Source: UBA4093 sp036676455 (GTDB lineage Bacteria > Cyanobacteriota > Sericytochromatia > S15B-MN24 > UBA4093). From it: DNA of 64,000 nucleotides. The stretch lies in NCBI GenBank assembly GCA_036676455.1, contig JAKFCW010000116.1, positions 1 to 64,000 on the forward strand, given 5' to 3'. Both the position numbers and the translations under genes were made by a program. The notes below the pieces were generated by a model. That model had not been told where the DNA came from. It worked only from the letters and a program-made list of their open reading frames with translations, and searched no databases. This document shows, one piece after another, positions 18,149 through 25,482 of the stretch (within the stretch, counting starts at the first letter, position 1; every line of letters begins with the position of its first letter).

Positions 18149-18164
18149 TAGACTACGTAGTCTA
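18149..18164. promoter_or_regulatory. perfect 16-base palindrome TAGACTACGTAGTCTA
   Basis: Fully symmetric; on the minus strand it extends to CATCCGGGTAGACTAC, matching a motif repeated in front of many genes here. TAGACT on either strand resembles the -10 hexamers of this window, so it may hold divergent start sites for ccoN and nirD1, or be a regulator site. Confidence 0.4.
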
Positions 18165-18356
18165 CCCGGATGCCGGGGCCCGAGCATGTCATTAGATTAG
18201 AGATCGCACCTTCCGATTTCCCGGTGCCTCCTGCGCAGCATGCCCGTGGGAGAAAGTGGCTTCGCCACGCCCACCCCGCTCGTCCTCGGCAAGGTCGCGA
18301 GCCTCGCGGGCCCGCAGGGAAGCAGCGACGACGCAGTCATGCACCAGGAGGGCCCC

Positions 18357-18803
18357 GTGGATCGACTCGCCAGGAAGCTGTTCCATGAGTATCAAGCGAA
18401 CTTCCCCCTGGTCTCGCGCCCCTTCGCCCAGATCGCCGAGACGCTGGGGACCTCCGAGGACGCGGTCATGGCCATGCTCGAGGCCCTCCAGGAAACGGGA
18501 ACGCTCAGCCGGATCGGCCCGGTCTTTCGGCCCAACCGGCTGGGCCGGAGCACGCTGGCGATCCTCTCGGTCCCCGAGGATCGCCTCGCGGAGGTCGCCC
18601 TCCGCGTGAGGCAGCACCCCGGGGTCAACCACGTGCACGAGCGCGAGCACACGTACAACCTCTGGATCGTGGTGACGGCCCCGAGCGCGCAGCGGCTGGG
18701 AGAGTTCCTCGCGCAGATCGAGACGGTGAGCGGCTGCGAACTCGTGGTCCTGCCGATGAAGAAGGCGTTCAAGGTCGAACGGAGAGATGGGCTATGGCAC
18801 TGA
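18357..18803 (+). CDS. nirD: NirD-type siroheme decarboxylase subunit (copy 1)
   Basis: Lrp/AsnC-fold protein of the NirDLGH group, which decarboxylates siroheme to 12,18-didecarboxysiroheme in heme d1 synthesis. 148 residues: an N-terminal winged helix (LVSRPFAQIAETLGTSEDAV, RIGPVFRPNRLG) and a C-terminal RAM-like domain with NHVHEREHTYNLW, where the conserved His of active subunits is kept. GTG 18357 has AGGAGG 5 bases upstream and aligns with the start of its paralog at 23634; longer upstream starts lack support. Overlaps nirL1 by 10 bases. Confidence 0.85.
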   Translation: MDRLARKLFHEYQANFPLVSRPFAQIAETLGTSEDAVMAMLEALQETGTLSRIGPVFRPNRLGRSTLAILSVPEDRLAEVALRVRQHPGVNHVHEREHTYNLWIVVTAPSAQRLGEFLAQIETVSGCELVVLPMKKAFKVERRDGLWH

Positions 18804-19279
18804 CGAAGCGTGACGCACGCCTGATCGCGGCCATCCAGGACGGCATTCCGCTGGTTTCCGAGCCGTACCGGGCGATCGCCGAAAGCATCGACGAGAGTGA
18901 AGACTGGGTCCTCGCGCGCATCGGCGAGTTGATCGCGTCCAAGGCCATCACGCGCTGGGGCCTGGTCGCCGTGACCTACGAGGTCGGCTTCACGGCCAAC
19001 GGCCTGGTGGTCTGGGATGTACCCGACGAGCGGGTCGCCGAGATCGCGAAGGCCATCGCCGCGACGGGGCTCGTGACCCGCTGCTACCAGCGGCACCGGA
19101 CCTCTGCGCGCTGGCGCTACAACGTCTTCAGCATGATCCACGGCCAGGAACGCGACGAGGTCCGCGAGCGCGCCGAGGAGATCCGCCGGCAGGTCGGGAT
19201 CGAGGCCTTGCCCTACGAGATCCTCTTCACCGGACGGCGCTTCCTGCAACGCGGGGCGCGCTACGTGGAGATCCGTTGA
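18794..19279 (+). CDS. nirL: NirL-type siroheme decarboxylase subunit (copy 1)
   Basis: Partner of the previous gene; 161 residues. The N-terminus MALTKRDARLIAAIQDGIPL is nearly the same as that of the paralog at 24071 (MALTKRERHLIAAIQEGLPL), and the C-terminal domain has the family segment CYQRHRTSARWRYNVFSMIHG and ends FLQRGARYVE. Compared with the other NirL/NirH proteins the PxxPxWPYNLF segment is altered (RTSARWRYNVF), so substrate contacts may differ. Forms a two-gene unit with nirD1, ahead of nirS. Confidence 0.85.
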   Translation: MALTKRDARLIAAIQDGIPLVSEPYRAIAESIDESEDWVLARIGELIASKAITRWGLVAVTYEVGFTANGLVVWDVPDERVAEIAKAIAATGLVTRCYQRHRTSARWRYNVFSMIHGQERDEVRERAEEIRRQVGIEALPYEILFTGRRFLQRGARYVEIR

Positions 19280-19280
19280 G

Positions 19281-19520
19281 CCGTCTTGCCTTTCAGGTTT
19301 GAGGCCAATCTTCGGCGGGCCCGCCCATCGCGTAGCGAACAGCCCAGCCTGATGAATGCCTGAAGGGCAGACTATGAGCTACCTCAGTTTAGCCCATCCT
19401 CCAGCCGAGAAAATCCGGATAAACTTCGTATGACCGGTGAAGGCTTGTAACGCGCGAGTTTCGTGTTGAGTAGTTTGCCCGGATGACCCTCTAATGAGCA
19501 TCTCGCTAGATTGGTAAGCG
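19281..19520 (+). repeat. duplicated regulatory cassette, copy B (upstream of nirS)
   Basis: Homologous to 17970-18200. Stem arms GTCTTGCCTTTCAGG (19283-19297) and CCTGAAGGGCAGAC (19359-19372) pair with one bulge and one G-T wobble; inside are GCC-AATCTTC-GGC and GGGC...GCCC enclosing TCGC-GTA-GCGA. Stem sequences differ from copy A while pairing is preserved. The operator begins directly after the closing stem. This fills the 302 bases between nirL1 and nirS. Confidence 0.75.
19373..19414 (+). promoter_or_regulatory. Crp/Fnr-type operator and -10 of nirS
   Basis: TATGAG-CTAC-CTCA (19373-19386), then 22 bases, then GAAAAT (19409-19414). The whole arrangement is the same as in front of nirD1. 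Confidence 0.6.
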
Positions 19521-19581
19521 AGGCCAATCTAGACAAGGGGGCGCTATGCGCGCTCCCGCCACTCACGATGGAGGAATCACC

Positions 19582-21231
19582 GTGAAACATCGCGCCCTCA
19601 CCCTCGCCGCAGGACTCGCCGTCCTCGCCGCCGCACCCTTGCTCGGCGGAGTCGCTGCCCAGGCGCAAGGCAAGGCAATCGCCCCGACCCTTTCGGAATC
19701 CGAGTGGCAACGCGGGAAGGAAATCTTCTTCCAGCGCTGCGCCGGCTGCCACGGCGTCCTACGCAAGGGAGCCACCGGCAAGCCGCTCACCACGGACATC
19801 ACCCTGAAGAAAGGCTACGACTACCTCAAGAACGTCATCACCAACGGCACGCCTGCCGGCATGCCGAACTTCGGCGCGGCCGGAGAGCTGAAGACCGAGG
19901 AAGTCGACCTCATGGCCAAGTACCTCATGAACGAGCCTCCGCAGCCCCCGGAGTTCGGCATGAAGGAGATGAAGGCCACCTGGAAGGTGATCGTCCCGGT
20001 GGATAAGCGGCCGACCAAGCCGATGAACAAGTACGATCTCAACAACCTCTTCTCGGTCACGCTGCGTGACTCCGGCGAGATCGCGCTGATCGATGGCCAC
20101 AGCAAGAAGATCATCAACATCATCAAGACCGGCTACGCCGTCCACATCTCGCGCATGTCCAAGTCTGGCCGCTACCTCTACGTCATCGGCCGCGACGCCC
20201 GCATCAACCTGATCGACCTCTGGATGGCGAAGCCCGACAACGTCGCCGAGATCCGCGTCGGCCTCGAAGCCCGCTCGGTCGAAACCTCCAAGTACAAGGG
20301 CTATGACGACAAGTACGCCATCGCCGGCTCCTACTGGCCGCCCCAGTACGTGATCATGGATGGCTTCACCCTCGAGCCCAAGAAGATCGTCTCGACCCGC
20401 GGCATGACCGTCGGGACCCAGGAGTTCCATCCCGAACCCCGCGTGGCCTCCATCGTGGGCTCGCACTACAACCCGGAGTTCGTCGTCAACATCAAGGAGA
20501 CGGGCAAGATCCAGATCGTCAACTACCAGGACCTGAAGAACCTCAAGATCACCGAGATCGAGTCGGCGCAGTTCCTGCATGACGGCGGCTTCGACTCCAC
20601 CGGCCGTTACTTCCTGGTCGCCGCCAACGCCTCCAACAAGGTCGCGGTCGTCGACACCAAGGAGAACAAGCTGGCCGCCCTGGTCGAGGTCGGCAAGACC
20701 CCGCACCCCGGCCGCGGCGCCAACTTCGTTCACCCCAAGTTCGGTCCCGTCTGGGCCACCAGCCACCTGGGCGACGAGTCCATCTCGCTGATCGGCACCG
20801 ATCCCGTGAAGAACAAGAAGCACGCCTGGAAGGTCGTCGAGACCATCGAGGGCCAGGGCGGCGGCTCGCTCTTCATCAAGACCCACCCCAAGAGCAATAA
20901 CCTCTGGGTGGATACCCCGCTCAACCCCGATCCCGAGGTCAGCCAGTCCGTGGCCGTCTTCAACACCAAGAACCTCGGCAAGGGCTACGAGGTCATCCCC
21001 GTGGCCGAATGGGCCAACCTCGGCGAGGGCCCCAAGCGCGTCGTCCAGGGCGAGTACAACCGCGCAGGCGACGAGGTCTGGTTCTCCGTCTGGAGCGGCA
21101 TGACCCAGGAGTCGGCGCTGGTCGTCATCGACGACAAGACCCGCAAGCTCAAGGCCGTCATCAAGGACAAGCGCCTGGTGACCCCGACGGGCAAGTTCAA
21201 CACCTACAACACCCAGCACGACGTCTACTAG
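19582..21231 (+). CDS. nirS: cytochrome cd1 nitrite reductase
   Basis: Periplasmic enzyme reducing nitrite to nitric oxide. Signal peptide (residues 1-29, ending AAQAQ), cytochrome c domain with CAGCHG near residue 53, then the eight-bladed heme d1 propeller. The d1 axial His is in GYAVHISRMSKSGRYLYVIGRD and the active-site His residues are in FLHDGGFDSTGRYF and PHPGRGANFVHP; YWPPQYVIMDG is typical of NirS. GTG 19582 has GGAGG 7 bases before it and yields the signal peptide; ATG 19546 would add an unlikely 12-residue tail. 549 residues. Followed by a terminator hairpin. Confidence 0.96.
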   Translation: MKHRALTLAAGLAVLAAAPLLGGVAAQAQGKAIAPTLSESEWQRGKEIFFQRCAGCHGVLRKGATGKPLTTDITLKKGYDYLKNVITNGTPAGMPNFGAAGELKTEEVDLMAKYLMNEPPQPPEFGMKEMKATWKVIVPVDKRPTKPMNKYDLNNLFSVTLRDSGEIALIDGHSKKIINIIKTGYAVHISRMSKSGRYLYVIGRDARINLIDLWMAKPDNVAEIRVGLEARSVETSKYKGYDDKYAIAGSYWPPQYVIMDGFTLEPKKIVSTRGMTVGTQEFHPEPRVASIVGSHYNPEFVVNIKETGKIQIVNYQDLKNLKITEIESAQFLHDGGFDSTGRYFLVAANASNKVAVVDTKENKLAALVEVGKTPHPGRGANFVHPKFGPVWATSHLGDESISLIGTDPVKNKKHAWKVVETIEGQGGGSLFIKTHPKSNNLWVDTPLNPDPEVSQSVAVFNTKNLGKGYEVIPVAEWANLGEGPKRVVQGEYNRAGDEVWFSVWSGMTQESALVVIDDKTRKLKAVIKDKRLVTPTGKFNTYNTQHDVY

Positions 21232-21238
21232 GCCAGGC

Positions 21239-21267
21239 AGAGGGGGCGGGGCAATCCCGCCCCCTCT
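21239..21267 (+). terminator. hairpin terminator after nirS
   Basis: AGAGGGGGCGGG (21239-21250) pairs perfectly with CCCGCCCCCTCT (21256-21267) around a GCAAT loop; CCGTTTG follows. The T-run is short, so read-through into nirE is likely and the hairpin may set the ratio of nirS to the downstream biosynthesis genes. Confidence 0.6.
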
Positions 21268-21371
21268 CCGTTTGCCCCGACGATGGACGGCCAAGCGCCA
21301 GTACTTTGTGCGGACGACGTATGACGAACCGTGAACGATCATCTGGAATGACGTACAAGGGAGGATTGAGC

Positions 21372-22139
21372 ATGAACCGAAACGGATGCGTGTACCTGGT
21401 CGGCGCAGGCCCCGGCGACCCCGAACTCTTGACCCTGAAGGCCTCGCGCCTGATTCAGCAAGCCGACGTCCTGGTCTACGACCGCCTGGTCAGTGCCGGC
21501 ATCCTCGACCTCGTCCCGGATTCCACCGAGCGAATCTACGTCGGCAAGTCGAGCGGCTTGCACTCCCTGCCCCAGGAGGAGATCAACGCTCTGCTCGTCT
21601 CGCTCGCCCAGGAAGGCCGCCAGGTCGTGCGCCTCAAGGGAGGCGACCCCTACGTCTTCGGAAGGGGCTCAGAGGAAGCCCTGCACCTGCGTGCCAACGA
21701 CGTCCCCTTCGAGGTGATCCCCGGTGTCACCTCCGCGGCCGGCTGCGGCGCCGCGGCGGGCATCCCCCTGACGCATCGCGGCCTCGCCCACGGCGTCCGC
21801 TTCGTCACCGGGCACTGCCGCGCCGGCGACGACCTGGACCTCAACTGGGCCTCGCTGGCCGATCCCGACACCACCCTGGTGATCTACATGGGAACCGCCA
21901 ACGCCGAGCGCTTCAGCCAGGAGCTGATCGCCGCGGGCCTTCCCCCCGAGACCCCCACCGCCGCCATCTCGAACGGCACCCTGCCGAGCCAGCGGACCCT
22001 CTTCACCACGCTGTCGAGCCTGCCCCACGCTCTGTCCCTCAACGACTTCAAGCCACCTACCCTCCTCATCGTCGGTCAAGTCGTCAGCCTCGCCCCCCAG
22101 CTCCTGCCCGACCTGAGCGAGGCCGCGCGCCATGCTTAG
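21372..22139 (+). CDS. nirE: uroporphyrinogen-III C-methyltransferase
   Basis: Methylates uroporphyrinogen III with two SAM to make precorrin-2, the first committed step to siroheme and heme d1. 255 residues with the SUMT signatures VGAGPGDPELLTLKA (near the start), VRLKGGDPYVFGRGSEE, PGVTSAAGCGAAAGIPLTHRG and VIYMGTA. ATG 21372 is preceded by GGGAGG at 7 bases. Begins the nirECFDLGHJN run; its 3' end overlaps nirC by 8 bases. Confidence 0.93.
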   Translation: MNRNGCVYLVGAGPGDPELLTLKASRLIQQADVLVYDRLVSAGILDLVPDSTERIYVGKSSGLHSLPQEEINALLVSLAQEGRQVVRLKGGDPYVFGRGSEEALHLRANDVPFEVIPGVTSAAGCGAAAGIPLTHRGLAHGVRFVTGHCRAGDDLDLNWASLADPDTTLVIYMGTANAERFSQELIAAGLPPETPTAAISNGTLPSQRTLFTTLSSLPHALSLNDFKPPTLLIVGQVVSLAPQLLPDLSEAARHA

Positions 22140-22458
22140 GCTGCTCGCGACCCTTTTGGCCGTGACGCTGGCCCCCGCCGTTCTCGCCCAGCCCCTCTCA
22201 GCCGAAAGACAGCAGGAGCTGCGCTACCTGGTCCGGCAAGACTGCGGCTCGTGCCACGGCCTCACCTTGAAGGGCGGCCTGGGCCCCGCCATCACGCCAC
22301 AGGCCCTCGCCAACCGCAATGCCGAAGGCCTTGCCGTGATCATCCTCGACGGCATCCCCGACACCGCCATGCCGCCCTGGCGCCCGCTGCTCACCGAAGC
22401 CGAGGCCAGATGGATCGGCGCGGAGCTCTTGAAAGGACTCCCGAATGAGACGCGCTAG
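22132..22458 (+). CDS. nirC: NirC-like periplasmic cytochrome c
   Basis: 108 residues: signal peptide (about 1-19, ending VLAQ) and a small cytochrome c with CGSCHG (residues 38-42 region) and an axial Met in TAMPPW. NirC proteins feed electrons to NirS or take part in heme d1 maturation. Position between nirE and nirF, with overlaps on both sides, supports the name. Confidence 0.85.
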   Translation: MLRLLATLLAVTLAPAVLAQPLSAERQQELRYLVRQDCGSCHGLTLKGGLGPAITPQALANRNAEGLAVIILDGIPDTAMPPWRPLLTEAEARWIGAELLKGLPNETR

Positions 22459-23632
22459 CCTGCTCGCACTCGCCCTCGTAGCCACCAGCCTCTCGGGCTG
22501 CGCTGCCTTCCTGCGCGAGGCCCCCATGCGCGGCACCGGTGACCTCGGAGTCGTCATCGAGCGTGCCCACGGCGCGGTCCAGATCGTCGACACCACCCAG
22601 CGCCGAGTGCTCGGCCGGATCGAAGGGCTGGGCGACCTCTCTCACGCCTCTCTGGTCTTCTCGCGAGACGGCCGCTATGCCTATGTCTTCGGGCGAGACG
22701 GCGGCCTCACCCAGGTGGACCTCTTGGGCATGCGCCAGGTCAAGCGTGTCATTCAGGCCGGCAACGCCATCGGAGGAGCCATCTCCCAGGACGGCAGCCT
22801 GATCGCCGTCTCGAACTACACGCCCGGCGGAGTGAAGATCTTCGACGCCAAGTCCCTCGAACTTCTGCTGGACCTGCCCGCCCGCGCCGAGGACGGACGC
22901 CTCTCCAAGGTGATCGGGCTCATCGACCTGCCGGGCAACCGCTTTGCCTTCAGCCTCTTCGAGGCCGGCGAGATCTGGCTGCTCGACATGCAGGATCCCC
23001 GCAAGCCTCAGGTGCGCAAGTTCCCCCAGGCGGGCAAGGAGCCCTACGATGCCTTCATCTCGGCGGACGGCCGCTACTACGGAGCCGGCCTCTTCGGCGA
23101 GGACGGCGTCGCGCTGCTCGACACCTGGAACCCCGATCGCGGCGTCCGGCGCGTCCTGGACAAGTACGGCCGCTCCGGCAAGGAGATGCCCGTCTACAAG
23201 ATGCCTCACCTGGAGGGCTGGGCGCTCACCGGATCCGAGGCCTTCATCCCGGCCGTCGGACGCCACGAGGTGCTGATCGTCGACCAGGTGACCTGGACGG
23301 AGAAGGCGCGCATCCCGGTCCATGGCCAACCCGTCTTCGTCGTGGCCCGCCCCGACGGCCGCCAGATCTGGGTGAACTTCGCCCCTCCGCACAACGACAC
23401 GGTCCAGGTCATCGACGTGCCCAGCCGGAAGATCGTCAAGACCTTCACCCCGGGGCCCGGAGTGCTCCACATGGAGTTCACCCCTCGCGGCGAGCACGCC
23501 TGGATCTCGGTGCGCGACCGCGACAAGGTCGAGATCTACGACACCGAGCGGCTGCAGCCGATCAGCGAGTTGCCCTCCCGCAAGCCTAGCGGCATCTTCT
23601 TCACCCCCCGCGCGGGACGCATCGGGATGTGA
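22445..23632 (+). CDS. nirF: heme d1 biosynthesis protein NirF (lipoprotein)
   Basis: 395 residues with a lipobox LSGC (residues 16-19), so predicted to be a periplasm-facing lipoprotein, followed by a d1-type beta-propeller related to NirS but without a heme c domain. Blades show repeats such as FSRDGRYAYVFGRDGG and SRKIVKTFTPGPGVLHMEFTPRGEHAWIS. NirF is needed for a late step of heme d1 synthesis (proposed dehydrogenation of an acidic side chain precursor). Start overlaps nirC by 14 bases. Confidence 0.92.
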   Translation: MRRASLLALALVATSLSGCAAFLREAPMRGTGDLGVVIERAHGAVQIVDTTQRRVLGRIEGLGDLSHASLVFSRDGRYAYVFGRDGGLTQVDLLGMRQVKRVIQAGNAIGGAISQDGSLIAVSNYTPGGVKIFDAKSLELLLDLPARAEDGRLSKVIGLIDLPGNRFAFSLFEAGEIWLLDMQDPRKPQVRKFPQAGKEPYDAFISADGRYYGAGLFGEDGVALLDTWNPDRGVRRVLDKYGRSGKEMPVYKMPHLEGWALTGSEAFIPAVGRHEVLIVDQVTWTEKARIPVHGQPVFVVARPDGRQIWVNFAPPHNDTVQVIDVPSRKIVKTFTPGPGVLHMEFTPRGEHAWISVRDRDKVEIYDTERLQPISELPSRKPSGIFFTPRAGRIGM

Positions 23633-23633
23633 C

Positions 23634-24080
23634 ATGGACAGACTCGCCAAGCGCCTCCTCAATGACTTCCAGCGCGACTTCCCGCTGGTCTCCCGTCCCT
23701 ACGAAGCCATCGCAAAGCGGCTCGGCACCTCCGAGGACGCCGTGCTGAGCATGTTCGCCGCCCTGCGCGACGGCGGCACCATCAGCCGGATAGGCCCGGT
23801 CTTCCGGCCCAACCGCGTCGGCGTGAGCACCCTCGCGGCGCTGTCGGTTTCGCCCGAGCGCCTGGAGGAAGTCGCCGCGTGCGTGAGCGCGCATGCCGCG
23901 GTGAACCACAACTACGAGCGCGAGCACGCGCTCAACCTCTGGTTCGTCGCGACCGCACCGAACTCCGAGCGGCTCAGCGAGGTCCTCCGAGAGCTCGCGC
24001 ATGAAACCGGCTGCGAAATCCTCGCGCTGCCGCTACTGGAGGAGTTCCACATCGACCTGGGGTTCGGGCTATGGCGCTGA
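23634..24080 (+). CDS. nirD: NirD-type siroheme decarboxylase subunit (copy 2)
   Basis: 148 residues, the same length as and clearly similar to the copy at 18357 (LVSRPYEAIAKRLGTSEDAV; RIGPVFRPNRVGVSTLA; NHNYEREHALNLW with the conserved His). Lies in the standard place after nirF. Starts one base after the nirF stop and overlaps nirL2 by 10 bases, the same overlap as in copy 1, consistent with duplication of a two-gene unit. Confidence 0.9.
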   Translation: MDRLAKRLLNDFQRDFPLVSRPYEAIAKRLGTSEDAVLSMFAALRDGGTISRIGPVFRPNRVGVSTLAALSVSPERLEEVAACVSAHAAVNHNYEREHALNLWFVATAPNSERLSEVLRELAHETGCEILALPLLEEFHIDLGFGLWR

Positions 24081-24556
24081 CGAAGCGCGAGCGGCACCTG
24101 ATCGCCGCCATCCAGGAGGGGCTGCCGCTGGTCTCGGAACCCTACCGGGCGATCGCCGAATCGCTCGGCGAAACCGAGGACTGGGTCATCGCCAAGCTCG
24201 CCAGGCTGCTCAAGTCCGGGGCCATCAAGCGCTGGGGCGTCGTCGTCCGGCACCACGAACTCGGCTTCCAGTCCAACGCCATGGTGGTCTGGGACGTCCC
24301 GGACGAGCGCGTCTCCGAGATCGGGCAGGCCATCGCCAAGGCCAAGGTCGTGAGTCTCTGCTACCGCCGGCCCCGGATCCCGCCCCGATGGCCCTACAAC
24401 CTGTTCTGCATGATTCACGGCCAGGACCGCGAGACCGTGCTCGAGCAGATCGATAGGCTCCGCAGCCTGCATGGCCTGCAAGACCTGCCTTACGCCGTCC
24501 TCTTCAGCCGGCGGCGGTTCAAGCAGCGCGGTGCCCGCTACGTGGAGGAGGCATGA
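24071..24556 (+). CDS. nirL: NirL-type siroheme decarboxylase subunit (copy 2)
   Basis: 161 residues; N-terminal winged helix (LVSEPYRAIAESLGETEDWV) and C-terminal domain with CYRRPRIPPRWPYNLFCMIHG and FKQRGARYVE. The intact PRxPPRWPYNLF block is the consensus form that copy 1 has lost. Stop overlaps the next ATG (ATGA). Confidence 0.9.
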   Translation: MALTKRERHLIAAIQEGLPLVSEPYRAIAESLGETEDWVIAKLARLLKSGAIKRWGVVVRHHELGFQSNAMVVWDVPDERVSEIGQAIAKAKVVSLCYRRPRIPPRWPYNLFCMIHGQDRETVLEQIDRLRSLHGLQDLPYAVLFSRRRFKQRGARYVEEA

Positions 24557-24999
24557 TGGACGACACGGACCGCCAGATCCTCAACACCATGCAAGGGGAG
24601 TTCCCAATCTGCGATCGCCCGTTCCTGGTCATGGCCGAACGCCTGGGGCTCGGTGAGGAGGAATTGATCGCCCGCATCGCCCGCATGCGCCGCGAGGGCA
24701 TCCTCACCCGCTTCGGGCCGCTGTACCACGCCGATCGCATGGGCGGTCGCTTCACCCTGGCCGCCATGTCCGTGCCCACCGAGGACTTCGAGCGCGTGGC
24801 CAACGTGGTCAACGCCCTGAGCGAAGTGGCCCATAACTACGAACGCGAGCACGCGCTCAACATGTGGTTCGTGATCGCCACCGAGACCCCCGCCCAGACC
24901 CCGGAGGTGATCGCCCGGATCGAGGCCGAGACCGGCTACCCGGTCTACCCCATGCCCAAGGAAAAAGAGTACTTCGTCGAGCTGAGGCTGCGCGCATGA
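24553..24999 (+). CDS. nirG: NirG-type siroheme decarboxylase subunit
   Basis: 148 residues of the same fold: FPICDRPFLVMAERLGLGEEELI (in parts), RFGPLYHADRMGG, then AHNYEREHALNMWFV retaining the catalytic His. More divergent from the two NirD copies than they are from each other, which supports assignment to the G branch. Overlaps its neighbours at both ends by ATGA junctions. Confidence 0.85.
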   Translation: MMDDTDRQILNTMQGEFPICDRPFLVMAERLGLGEEELIARIARMRREGILTRFGPLYHADRMGGRFTLAAMSVPTEDFERVANVVNALSEVAHNYEREHALNMWFVIATETPAQTPEVIARIEAETGYPVYPMPKEKEYFVELRLRA

Positions 25000-25472
25000 T
25001 CGACCCCATCGACCGCCAGATCATCCTGGCCACCCAATCAGGCCTGCCCCTCGTCGCCGAGCCCTACCGGGCGGTTGCCGAAAGCCTCGGCCTCGAGCCC
25101 CAGGAGGTCCAGTCGCGCATGCAGCGCATGCTCGACTCCGGCCGGATCCGGCGGATCGGCGCCGTGCCCAACCACTACGCGCTCGGCTACACCGCCAACG
25201 GCATGTCGGTCTGGGACGTCCCGGACGACGCGGTCGACGCGCTCGGCGAGCAAATCGGGAAGCTCGAGTTCGTCAGCCACTGCTATCGACGTCCCCGCCA
25301 CCTCCCCGACTGGCCCTACAACCTCTTCGCCATGCTCCACGGCCATGACCGCTCGGAGGTCGAGCGCCAGGCGCAGATCGTCGCGGACCTGCTGGGCCCC
25401 GCGAACCGCGGCCACCAGGTACTCTTCAGCAAACGAATCCTCAAAAAGACCGGCCTCCGGCTGAACGCGTGA
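24996..25472 (+). CDS. nirH: NirH-type siroheme decarboxylase subunit
   Basis: 158 residues; LPLVAEPYRAVAESLGLEPQEV, RIGAVPNHYALGYTANGMSVWDVPD and CYRRPRHLPDWPYNLFAMLHG mark the L/H branch. ATG 24996 sits in an ATGA overlap with nirG. Completes a full D-L-G-H set, so copy 1 (18357-19279) is surplus to the known four-subunit arrangement. Confidence 0.87.
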   Translation: MIDPIDRQIILATQSGLPLVAEPYRAVAESLGLEPQEVQSRMQRMLDSGRIRRIGAVPNHYALGYTANGMSVWDVPDDAVDALGEQIGKLEFVSHCYRRPRHLPDWPYNLFAMLHGHDRSEVERQAQIVADLLGPANRGHQVLFSKRILKKTGLRLNA

Positions 25473-25482
25473 AAGGATAGCC

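Larger units (their letters stand above)
17970..18200 (+). repeat. duplicated regulatory cassette, copy A (upstream of ccoN and nirD1)
   Basis: About 230 bases between the divergent ccoN and nirD1 genes are homologous to 19281-19520 in front of nirS. Shared blocks include GGCCAA, CCGCCCATCGCG, CCCAGCC, CTATGAGCTACCTCAG, AAGGCTTGTAA and CCCGGATG. The first part folds: 17971-17982 pairs with 18045-18056 (11 of 12 positions), GGCC...GGCC forms a second hairpin, and GGG...CCC encloses TCGC-GACA-GCGA. The stem partners differ from copy B but still pair. The operator TATGAG-N4-CTCA follows immediately. The 407-base gap 17950-18356 holds nothing else but promoter sites. Confidence 0.75.
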
